NCBI GenBank assembly: GCA_001662425.1 | Contig: BDDC01000314.1 | Coordinates: 1-64,000 of the forward strand | DNA length: 64,000 nucleotides | DNA from: Chlamydomonas sphaeroides | Taxonomy: Eukaryota; Chlorophyta; Chlorophyceae; Chlamydomonadales; Chlamydomonadaceae | Direction of reading: 5' to 3' | Shown here: positions 35,801 through 45,460 of the stretch, piece after piece | Layout: every line of letters starts with the position of its first letter | How positions within the stretch are numbered: position 1 is the first letter of the stretch | Notes under the pieces: model-generated | What the model saw: the letters and a program-made list of their open reading frames with translations, nothing else | Database searches by the model: none | Told to the model about the DNA's origin: nothing | Position numbers and translations under genes: made by a program

Positions 35801-37598
35801 ACACGTCCTCCCCCGTGGCCTTGCTTTATAGCACATGTCCCAGGGTACGACGCCCCCCCCCCCCAGTGTTCTGCCCGACCGCTGTTCTGGGTGGCACCCG
35901 CNNNNNNNNNNNNNNNNNNNNNNNNNNNNNNNNNNNNNNNNNNNNNNNNNNNNNNNNNNNNNNNNNNNNNNNNNNNNNNNNNNNNNNNNNNNNNNNNNNN
36001 NNNNNNNNNNNNNNNNNNNNNNNNNNNNNNNNNNNNNNNNNNNNNNNNNNNNNNNNNNNNNNNNNNNNNNNNNNNNNNNNNNNNNNNNNNNNNNNNNNNN
36101 NNNNNNNNNNNNNNNNNNNNNNNNNNNNNNNNNNNNNNNNNNNNNNNNNNNNNNNNNNNNNNNNNNNNNNNNNNNNNNNNNNNNNNNNNNNNNNNNNNNN
36201 NNNNNNNNNNNNNNNNNNNNNNNNNNNNNNNNNNNNNNNNNNNNNTGCTCGTGTCCTGATTAGTCGTGTCCTGGTAAGGCGATCAGCACACAGGCTGCCT
36301 AACCCGTGGCCGCTGTCCGCCTCCCCTGCTGCCGCCCGCAGGTGGACGTGTATGTGCTGGTGGCGGATGCGCAGGTGGGCGGGCGGGCACGAGGGGCGTA
36401 GTGGTCTGCATGCTGGCAGGACGGAAGGCCGGCGGCGGGGTGCTGGGGTGGGATCGGCAGCAGCCGACTGCCGATGGCGAGGGTGTGGCATGCGCGCGAC
36501 AGCGCCTGGCCCCACGCCCCGTCTCGTGAGGCCTCACCCTGGGCTGTCGCGACTACCTGGCCTTCAGTGCGCACCCATGAATTACGCATGTTGAACATCA
36601 TGTGGCTCTTGATACCTAGAACGAAAAGCGCCTCATCTGCCCCCGCAGGGCCTCATCCTTGACTGCCGCGACTACCTGGCCCCCATCGTGAGCCCCTGGG
36701 AGGCGGCGCTGGCGCTGACGGGGCGCCACATCGACACCGAGGACTACCGCATGGAGCTGGGCTCCGTGCTGGTGGGTGTTGTGTTCGTCCTGTCCGGTCT
36801 GCGTGCCGTACGTTGTCGTACCGTCGGCCTATTGTACCGAAACGTGCATGCACTATCGCATGGAGCTGGGATCCGTGCTGGCGGGTGGTGTGCTTGCTCA
36901 TCGCACGGTGCCGCGAGCCGCTCAACCACACACTCATGCCACCGCAGCATGCAGCGCAGGCGGTGTGAAGTTCCGCCTGGGCAGGCCGCCGATTACGATC
37001 CCGGTGCTGGCATCCGACGGCCTGGCCTCCCGCCTCCCTCGACGGCCTCCCCCCTTCCCTCCGCAGGATCTGGAGCGCAGGCTGCATGAGGCCAGCGGAG
37101 CCTCGGGTGCCGAGGCCGACGGCGGCGACGGGGCAGAGGCGGGCGACGGCAACGGCCTGGCCCTGGCCGCGATGGGCGGGCTGAGCCTGGCGACCCGCGG
37201 GTCGGGCTCCCGGGAGGTGGTGGCGCGCAACGCGGCCGAGTACCTGGCCCTCAAGCGCAGCTACAAGGGGCTGGAGATGCCGGCGACAGGTGCGCGCTTG
37301 ACAGCGCCGAGGGGCGGCGGCTTGGGTTGCTGCTCCGGACTTCGGAGGAATGGCCACAGAGGCTTGTTGCGGCGGGGTCGCACGCAGTGCCGGTGTTGGG
37401 TCCGGGCAATCCCGCCGGCAACGCCAGGCAGCACGCTGTTGTTGGCCGCACCAGCAGCCTGCTTCCCGCCCGCCCTGTGCGCCTTCGCCCGCAGGCGCCA
37501 GCCCCAAGGTCGCGGAGCTGGCGGTTGAGGGGCTCAGCGGGCGGGCGGCGGTGTACCAGGGCGAGGAGTCGCGGGAGCGCAGCTCGCCTGGCTGGTGA
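32883..37598 (+). CDS. DPH2: Diphthamide biosynthesis protein 2
   Basis: Partner of DPH1 in the first step of diphthamide formation on eEF2 (transfer of the aminocarboxypropyl group of SAM to His), cytosol. Exons: 32883-33062, 33320-33400, 33814-34134, 34629-35105, 35310-35465, 35645-35779, 36342-36374, 36649-36771, 37067-37289 and 37495-37598, giving 610 residues. Landmarks are RTVALQFPDEQL, FILADTAYNPLAVDEVAAQH, IHYGRASLVAP, VGTLGSGGFLDVISCLRRL, FLMGKPNPAKLGNFPE, VDVYVLVADAQGLILDCRDY, LAPIVSPWEAALAL, YKGLEMPATG and GRAAVYQGE. The three Cys positions that hold the iron-sulfur cluster in this superfamily appear as Ala/Pro/Leu (residues 70-73), Ser94 or neighbours, and Asp459. A ~120-residue Ala/Gly/Ser/Cys-rich insert is encoded by the fourth exon. 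The N gap lies in the intron between 35779 and 36342, so a missing exon cannot be fully excluded, but family sequence reads straight across (NFPE to VDVYVLVA). Confidence 0.9.
35902..36245. other. Assembly gap (344 N)
   Basis: Run of unknown bases inside a DPH2 intron. Its true length is not known from the sequence. Confidence 0.99.
36530..36566. repeat. Diverged copy of a DPH2 exon start
   Basis: Resembles 36649-36685 (cctcatcct, then cgcgactacctggcc). Offset is 119 bases upstream, inside the preceding intron. A low-GC stretch (about 36567-36635) lies between the copies. Confidence 0.85.
36850..36890. repeat. Diverged copy of the end and donor of the same DPH2 exon
   Basis: Resembles 36741-36781 (cgcatggagctggg, then tccgtgctg). 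Offset is 109 bases downstream, inside the following intron. The copied donor is gcgggt instead of gtgggt. Confidence 0.9.
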
Positions 37599-38394
37599 GC
37601 CGCCCCCGGGCTGGCCGGTTGCGACGAGGGGGGGTTGCGCCGTGTCTTGGATAGTGGGGGGCCCCACCGGACCGGCAGGATAAGGGATGTCAGCCGGCCG
37701 CATGACAGACGCGCTGCCGGACCGACTCACCGTGCGGGCTGGCGCCGGCGTAACCGACATCCCGGCACCGGGCTTGGCTTTCGTGGCGAGCGCCGTGGAT
37801 AGAGAGAGCCGTACAGCAGCCGGACTGCTCGAGTGAGGAAGACGAAGACGGGGCCCTGGGCGCGGCTTTCTGCATCGGTCAGGGGGTCGCGTTCGGTTGG
37901 GGTCGCAGACTGGTAGGCCCGCGTGGTATGGCTCAGTGGTGGGGGGGAGGGAGTGGCGCGCACGCCGTCGTGCTGGATGTGTCACGTGAATGTCTGCAAG
38001 GCGTGAGCTGTCAGAATTGGTTCCGTGTTCAGGCATCGGGGCGGGAGTCACTAGCGACGGCCGATGGGTGGCGTGAGCCGATCGCGTGGTGGGCAGGACG
38101 GAGAACATGACTTCCACCGCTTGTGTTGCTGCGCTGTGCAAAGAAGGAGCACGCGCTGTGGCTCTTGTGAGTGTGGGGACTTGGGAGGGGACGCAAAGAG
38201 AGTACCCCTCCGGGGGCGTGGGGGTGCGGCATAAGCTTGGGTGGTACGGGCCTCGGCACGCGCATGGCCGCTGTAGCCGGGACGTTAATGCCACACTTCG
38301 AGCAGTTTCCCGTTCTCGCGCCTGCATACCCCTTCAGTGTACGAGCCTTGTTTATTGACAAGCGCGAGGCGCCCTTTGGTCAACGCTAGGCAAA
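37599..38394. other. Spacer, DPH2 to CysQ-like gene
   Basis: No coding exon was supported. It carries the DPH2 3' region and presumably the promoter of the next gene; tgtttattgac lies about 45 bases before its ATG. Confidence 0.45.
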
Positions 38395-41010
38395 ATGGGT
38401 TCGGGACTGTCGCGCACCGAGGAGATTCCGGACTACACCATGGAGGTGCAGGTCAGGAAGGGTCCAGTTGATGCAGCTGTCGCAACAGGAGCTTGCGACT
38501 GAGCCGGGCGGGCGATTCTCGTGCAGATTAAGGCGGAGCTGCCGGTGGAGGACGTGATCGCTACGGCGCAAGCGGCTGGCCGCGCCATTCTGCAGATCTA
38601 TAACAGCGAGGTGGGGTTCGCGTGCGTGCGTTTGGAGGTGAGCGGGCTCTCGGCCCGTGCCCTTCTGCAGTTGCCCAGCTCGGTTCCCCTATTGCAGGCG
38701 TCGACATGGGAGGTGCAAATGAAAAGTGACGCGTCGCCGCTAACTCGGGCAGACCGCGAGGCGAACGCGGTCATTTGCCAGGCGCTGCTGAACATCAGCC
38801 CTCACATCCCGATCATCTCCGAGGAGAACAAGATGACTCCTCACGCCGTTCGCCAGGTGCCTAGTATGTCGTGCACCTCGTGACGGTTGCCCTGGGGTGT
38901 CGTCTGTCGGGGCCCGTGCTGTGGACGCACGCAACAGCCCCACCCCCCGTGCCTCACCCGCACTTACAGAAGTTCCAGTACTACTGGCTTGTGGACCCGC
39001 TCGATGGAACCAAGGAGTTCCTCAAGCGCAACGGCCAGTTCACGGTCAACATCGCGCTCATGTGCGGCGACACGCCGGTCATGGGCGTGGTGGACGTGCC
39101 GTGCCAGGGCAAGACGTACTGGGCGGTCAAGGGGAAAGGCGCTTGGCTGCGCACCGGCGAGGGGCAGAACAGGATTCAGTGCGCGGAGTTCGGGTTCGAG
39201 GACAAGGGCCTCAAAATCTGTGCCTCGGCCAGCCACCTGAACAAGGAGACCGAGGTGCGCCGTCAGCGACTGCGCAGGGACGGTCCCCAAGAATGCGGCA
39301 GCTACCTGCACGGCATGCGGACCCCCCTCCTCAATCACACACTCTCTCCAGTCACCAGCTGCTTACTGTGGCACGCCGCTGCCATCCCCTCCCCCGGACG
39401 TGCAGGAGTTCATTGCGCTGTTCGCGGAGCCCGAGTTCGTACAGGTGCGGAGGCAGTGTGGCTGGGCGCTATGGGTGTCTGGCGCTGCTGTAGCCCAGGC
39501 GTCCCGCCGCACGCCGCTGTAGGGTGGTTGGACAACATAGGCGCGCAGCCCTACGCGGGGATGTCTTGTTATCCCGGCCCTGTGCCGAGCTCCTGCTCTG
39601 TGAGCCTTCGCGAAGGCCGCCTAGCTCCCTGGCTGGCCTGGCACCTCTCAGCTTCTGGTCGGCGAGCCACGTACTGGGGAACGGATGCCTGTCAACGCAT
39701 CCCAACTGCACCGTCGCAGGTGGGCAGCTCTCTCAAGCTGCTCATGGTGGCGGAGGGCTCGGCCCACATCTACCCCAGGTAGGGAAGCGCTGCCATGCCG
39801 GCGAGGCGTGTGGGATCGGTGCGGGGCGGTGGATGGGCCCTACCCACCGTGGTGAGACAGCACGCTCGCTGCCGGCCATCGGCCGCAACTATGAGCGCCC
39901 ACACACCCCGCGGTTGCGCAACGAGCACCGCGGCTCGGGAGGCGTGCAGCCCCACCGTCCCGACAATGGTGGCAACGGCATGCAGCGTGGGCGCTTGCAC
40001 ACTCCGCGGCAACACCAACCCGCAGGCGGTACTTGTGGCCCTGGCGGTGCCGCTGGCCCGGCGCCGCCACAACAGGTCGCCCTGTGTCCTCCCGGCGCTC
40101 ATTGTTTGCATCGCCCTCCCCGCCGTGGCCCCAGGCTGGCGCCCACGTGCGAATGGGACATCGCGGCGGCCGACATCATCGTGCGCGAGGCGGGCGGCGT
40201 GGTGCTGCAGGCGGGCGTCCAGGACAACAAGGGCAACCCGCAGGGTGACTGGAAGGTGGGGCGCTGGTGCTTGGCATGCCGATTATTGGTTTTACGCGAG
40301 GGCTGCAGGACGGCGAAGGGCGACCCGCTGGCTGTACTGGTAGACATGGGGGCGTGGGGCTGTTGAAGCTGGACATGCCTTGCCGAGCGAGGCCGAGGCT
40401 GGGCTTCGCCGACGGGCGTCAAACGCAGCAACGTGCAGACCAGCAGCAGGGCGCTTGACGCAGCAGGGTGCCCGAGCGACAGTCACGCCGTAGATAAGTC
40501 GCATAGCCATGGCCTATCAGTTACACTTGCGGAGGCTGGGTCGGCCTCTTTGCGCGCTGGCGCTGCAGCCCGGGGGCCTTGCTGATTCCCCATCGCACCT
40601 GGCGTAGCACCCTAAAACGTCTGAAGCCCAGGGCCGCCGATGTGCTCACATGCACCCGTTTGTGTCAAGGCTGCCGCACCTCACACGTCTTCTACACGCC
40701 CCTCGTTCACTGCCACCATAGAACTACTAACGAGCGAGTCTCGTGCTAAGCCATTGCACTGCGCCTGCTCCTGTTGCGCCACATCTGTCTATCCACCCGT
40801 GTTTGCATGTTTCGTTATAACCCCTGTATCCCTTCGTCCCCATGGCCGCAATTCTACCCTCCCCTCCCCATCGCCCCAATGCTCTGTCCTTCGCAGGAGG
40901 AGCTCATGAAGGAGCAGCCGGTCAAGTACAACAAGGAGGACATGCTGAACCCATACTTCGTCGTGTTCGGCAAGCGCCGGGCCGTGCCCACCAAGGGCAT
41001 CCTCGCGTAA
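38395..41010 (+). CDS. CysQ-type 3'(2'),5'-bisphosphate nucleotidase with putative N-myristoylation signal
   Basis: Member of the Mg-dependent, Li-sensitive inositol monophosphatase superfamily, CysQ branch. It would convert 3'-phosphoadenosine 5'-phosphate, a by-product of sulfotransfer, to AMP. Exons: 38395-38451, 38527-38610, 38698-38856, 38970-39254, 39406-39444, 39720-39778, 40135-40255 and 40897-41010, giving 305 residues. Metal and catalytic motifs are intact: PIISEEN (Glu89-Glu90), DPLDGTKEF (Asp109 to Thr114) and CEWDIAAAD (Asp236). GSSLKLLMVAEGSAHIYPR and YNKEDMLNPYFVVFGK are typical of CysQ rather than of plant SAL1. The first residues, MGSGLSRT, fit an N-myristoylation site (Gly2, Ser6) instead of a transit peptide. 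Phosphatase activity on related sugar phosphates is the alternative. Confidence 0.88.
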
Positions 41011-41305
41011 GCGCCGCCCGCGAGCCACGGGGTTGTGCCGCCGAGGAGGGCCTGCCGGGCGGCGCGCTCGCCTGGCGGGTCGGTGTGGCAGCTCCGGCGG
41101 CCGTCTGATACATGAGATGAGTTGCCCAGGTCGACCGCGCCCTGGCTGACGTCGGTCGGCCGGCGGGCGGATGGCGGTCAGCACACGCGCTGACCAGCTG
41201 ACCAGCCGCCCAGCGGCGAACCTTGCGCGGGCCGACGTCCGGGCGCCGACGCGGCGGGTGGCGGCCGGCTGCGGCTACAGGCGGGCCAGCCGGGCGGTGT
41301 GGTGC

Positions 41306-43047
41306 TCATCGCGGCAGCGAGCCCGCCAGCGCGCCCTGCACTGCGGCCCCCGCGGAGGTGGCGGCCATGAAGTAGCGCGCCTCGTCGGCGGGCGCTTGCC
41401 TGCATGGGCGGCACGGAGCATGGGCCGGCAGTGAGGGGGGTGCGGACCAGGGTCTGTTGCCAGTTGCACTGGCGCAGATGCGGCTCAAGAGGTGGCGCGC
41501 GACGGCGTGAGCGGCCTGAACGGTTCGAGCCTGCAGGTGGCGGGCGCGTGGCGCTCGGACCTGAAGACATAGGAGGCCTGGATTTGGTTCTCGTCGTTGA
41601 ACAGAAGCCGGCTGATTCCGGCGAACTCTGTGACTTGGTGGGTGGGCGGCTGCAGGCATAGGGCCGGGGGGCGCGAGGCACGGTGTCATGCCATAGGCAC
41701 TAACAGGGACAGGGCTTGTAGAGCATGAACGGGCGGGTCGGTGGACCCCTGGGTCAGGTAGCTGTGCTGTTGTGTGTGTTCGGACGTGGCGGCGAGGTCT
41801 TGTGGCAGCAACGCACGCAGGAAACATGATGGTGGCTGGTGCTTCATCTGTCGGGCGCTCGTTTGACCGCGGACGGGGCCGCGTGTGGACAGCATGGGGG
41901 CGGTTATGCAAAAGCGGCGGCCCGGCAGACCCGGGCACGATCGCCAGGGCGTGCCTGGTGCATGGGCGGTCCTGCTGTAACCTCCATACCTCCAAACTGG
42001 ACATACGCTGCCCTGGTAGCATGCACACGCGACGAAAGGCACATGGCCGATGCGCGCCATGGACGGCCAGGCACGAGGCACCAGCTGTCCTGTGTCCAGC
42101 TCGGGCTCTGGCTCTGGCAAGCTGAGCTGGTACATACCCTGCACCTCTCTAGCTGCAACTCGGTCCTGCGGGCATAGCCTACGGTACCCAACCCCGGCCC
42201 TGGTCGCGGCGCGCACCTGGTCGCGAATGGGCCCCAGGTTGGTGCCGCGCGCGTGCCAGGCCACGAAGCACGCGTGGCCCTCTGCGCTGTACGACAAGTC
42301 CTTCACCGCGAACACCAGGTCGGGGTAGGCCTTGCGGTAGGCTGCGCGGGCGGGAGGCGGCCGCGTTTGGTCAACATGGCTGCGTGCAGCAAGAGGCGCC
42401 GCTACCAGTGTGGCGTGACGCGCCAAGAGCAGCACAAGGCCGGGCAAGGCCGCTGTGGCGCGGGCCGGCACTCGCGTCACTGACCCATGATGCCGCGCTT
42501 CATAGCGCGCCGACCGGCGCCGACGCGCGTCGGCTGCCACACCCTGCCGGGGTCCGTGCGGTCAGGGAAGATTGGACAGCAGCTGAGAAGAGAAGGCAAG
42601 GTCAGCGTGCGATCACCACCCGCACCGTTAGTCCGGTATGCCCCTCCCGCGCCCGCCATCCCTGGGCTTGCACTGCACCTTACCCCCCGCCCAGCGTGCT
42701 AAAACGCCGCTGGCTTGTTCCTGTTACTCACATATCGTGCTGGGTGTGGTCCTCTGCCATTATGGTGTTGAGCTTGAGCACGCGCCCCGCGCTCCACACA
42801 TCCTGCGGCAGCCCTCATGGCGGTGTCTAGAGCCTGGGCGACCGCGCATAGTATCTGCGTCCCCCCCTCTTGGCCCATACGCCGTGGACACACCTCATAG
42901 TATGCTCTTGCTCGCTCCAGCGCCACGGCGCTCCTGCAGGACACCCTCCGCTTTCGATGGCTGTCGGCGCCCGTGTGCGCGTGTTTCGCACGCCAAACTC
43001 ACCGTGAAGCTGACGAGTTGGCAGTATTTGCAGTGCTTGCTTGGCAT
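41306..43047 (-). CDS. SnoaL/NTF2-like small protein
   Basis: Six exons 5' to 3': 43047-43003, 42802-42732, 42582-42485, 42341-42217, 41649-41561 and 41399-41306, in frame, giving 173 residues. VWSAGRVLKLNTIMAEDHTQHD is the first helix and strand of a SnoaL-like fold. AYRKAYPDLVFAVKDLSYSA and FVAWHARGTNLGP are the signature core strands. FAGISRLLFNDENQIQASYV is the last hairpin. Such proteins bind small hydrophobic ligands or act as isomerases/cyclases; the substrate cannot be inferred. The first exon (MPSKHCKYCQLVSFT) is the least certain; the start may lie further upstream. It is convergent with the CysQ-like gene and divergent from the RAB5IF-like gene. Confidence 0.75.
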
Positions 43048-43463
43048 GCTCGCAACATGTGGCAGCGCCGAGGCGAACGCGGGCCATGCAGAGCATGGCC
43101 ACGGCCGTGCCAGGATTGGGTATTTGCTTGCATTGGGGTGGGAATGCAGTGCTCTGATCGCTGCAGCTCTAGTTGTCTCTGCGGGTATGCACGGCAGGTA
43201 ACCCGCGCATGGGGGTTCACAGCCCAGCGTGTATGCGACGCCCACAGGCCTCTATACAAACAAGTTTTGTAACGCACATTGTTGCCTCCTACAACTTTTG
43301 CATAAAACACGCGACCTCATAGGCATCGCGCCGATCGCCGCCTTGCATTCGGTTCGCAGGCCTCATCACTGCCTCGCCTGAGTTACATAGGCTTAGATTA
43401 CTTGCGTTACAGCCGGACCCTGCCTAGCTGCTCTGTTGGGGGCGCACCTGCGCCAGGACAGCC
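43048..43463. other. Divergent promoter region, SnoaL / RAB5IF-like
   Basis: 416 bases between the two proposed start codons. Part is low in GC (about 43255-43420). No coding exon was supported. Confidence 0.45.
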
Positions 43464-45055
43464 ATGGCCTCCAAGGGCAAGGTGCCCGCTCCCGCGACGG
43501 TACGCCTCCAGCGCACATAGAGGTCATGCCAGCGGGTGGTGGCTATGACATCTGGCAGGGGCGTGCTGCTGTCGCGCTGGGGAGAACTTCACTGGCGAGG
43601 GCTCGCTGCGGGGTAGAAGTGACACGCCTCACGTACGCGGCCCCTCCCCGCTCCGCCAATGCAGGATGCCAAGGTATGTCTGCGCACTGCGGCCCTATGC
43701 GTCAGTTACCACACAACTGTGGCGGCATATGGGCAGCAGTAGCAGCAGATGGTGCTGGCAACTGCCGCAGCAGTTGCTCCGCGACACAGCATTGGCAGCC
43801 GCACTCTGTGCTCGCTTCTCACCTTGCGGGCTGGGGGCGTCCCACGGTCCACAGGGGACCGACGAATGCAACACACCGTGTCGTACCGCTCCGTACTGCC
43901 GTACAGGATGAGATCATGACCAAGGTGCACTGGCAGAAGCAGATCACGGCCGTGCTCATCGGCATCGTCTGGGGCCTCATCCCGCTCAAGGGCTTCGAGG
44001 GCTTTGCTGGGTAGGCCGTAGCAGCGTCGAGCGCTTCTTGGCCCCCAGGAACTGTGGCTGCTGCTTGGCGGGCTGCAGTGCCGCCGTCCATCGCGGTGGT
44101 GGTAGGCCGCTGTGCCACTGACCAGCGCAGGGGTGGGCGTCAAGCCCCAGGGGTGGATGTCAAGCCCCAGGGGGTCGTGAGCTGTTCCTCTGGGGCGCCT
44201 ACCCTGCCCTTCTTCTCAGGGCCCTGCCCCTGCCCCTGCGTGGGGCGTCGCGGCACGCGAGCTATCGCAGCATTGCGCCTTCCAGGGCCCGCGCATGCGC
44301 GGTTGCTCTCTGATGCATGCGCTCCCGTGCCGCCCCGCCGCCCCGCAGCTTCGTGGCCGTGCAGGCCCTGGTCACCACCATGTACTACCGGACCGTGCTC
44401 AAGTACGTGGGGTGGGGGTCGGCTCCGGGTTCGTGCCACAATTCCGGCTGACGGGGCCCTCCTCTTCGGCGCCGGCGAGCTGAGCTGGCCGCCTTACCGC
44501 TGGCTGGCTGGCCGTACCCATCAGGGGGTTGGGTTTACGCTTGCCCGGCACCCCTACCCATGCCCATGTGCGACTGTGTGCTGCCCCTGCCGTACCCACT
44601 CGCGCATCGCTGCCATACTGCTGTCATGTCGTGCAGGGTGGACGAGGAGCTGTACGGCGGCGTGGGGGAAGCGCTCATGGAGGGGGTCCATTCGTTCGCG
44701 GCGCTGTTTGTGGTGAGCCACAGCAGGAGGGCTCGGGAGGGGCAGCCGGGCAGGCCAGTACGGGGCAGGCCGTACGCTTACAAACCGAGCATTCTGACCA
44801 TGTCTCCACCCCATAAGCCCATATTAAATGCACATAAGCGTCCACACACTCGGCGTTGCCTGTGCTCGTGTGCCAGGGCGCTGTCTCCCACCCCAAATCG
44901 CGCTGCTCGCCCCTCGCCCCACCGTCGCCGCCTCCGGCCCCGCGTCCTGCCCCACCGGGCCACGAGCCCCCCCGCCGCACCCCCACGCCCCGCCCCAACC
45001 GCAGCTGTGCTGGGTGGTCGTCTACAACTTGTTCCACGTCACGTCCTCGGCATGA
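43464..45055 (+). CDS. RAB5IF: RAB5IF-like (Rab5-interacting protein family) small membrane protein
   Basis: Six exons: 43464-43499, 43665-43673, 43907-44010, 44349-44402, 44637-44712 and 45005-45055, giving 109 residues, the usual size. The short Lys/Pro N-terminus is followed by VHWQKQITAVLIGIVWGLIP (TM1), LKGFEGFAGFVAVQALVTT (TM2 region), VDEELYGGVGEALMEGVHSF and FVLCWVVVYNLFH (TM3). The WGLIPLKGFEGFAGF and DEE-YGG-E motifs are those of the family, which shares the EMC6-like fold and is linked to endoplasmic reticulum or mitochondrial membrane assembly. The second exon is only nine bases (Asp-Ala-Lys). Leaving it out keeps the frame, so it could be skipped. Confidence 0.88.
44131..44175. 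repeat. Short direct repeat in an RAB5IF-like intron
   Basis: The block gtcaagccccagggg occurs twice in close tandem between the exons ending at 44010 and starting at 44349. Confidence 0.8.
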
Positions 45056-45460
45056 GCCGGTCCTGCTGCCGGAGCCGGAGCCGGTCGGAGCCTAGCAGCC
45101 CATCCCTGGCGGCACCGATCCACGCATCCCGGCGGAGCAGCACGGCGCGGGCATTGCCGGCCTCCTGCAGCAGCCCACAGCTGCGACCACGGGGGCTCGC
45201 GGGCAGGGACGGCCCGGCCCTCCGCCGGCGCAGCGCCCCGGACCTCGCCGATGCGGCGGGAGCCGATGTGGGGTGGCCGTGTAGCCGACGGTGCCGGGGA
45301 AGGCTACGCCGCTACGCGGCCGCCGCTGCGCCGTGGCGCGCCGGAGCCGGAGCCTGCCCAGAGCTTGAGTGGCCGTGCGCGTGCGCGCCTCGGAGCTAGC
45401 CTTGGGCGTAGGGCGCACCGGCGCCGGCGCTGCGGCCCGACTCGGCCACTACCGCCGCCG
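45056..45460. other. Convergent spacer, RAB5IF-like / UVR-SnoaL
   Basis: 405 bases of very GC-rich sequence between two stop codons. No gene was recognised; it should hold both 3' UTRs. Confidence 0.5.

Noticed and set aside
35518..36594. Open frame running through the N gap
   Set aside because: Its length is due to unknown bases. The true DPH2 exons are in part in other frames and flank the gap.
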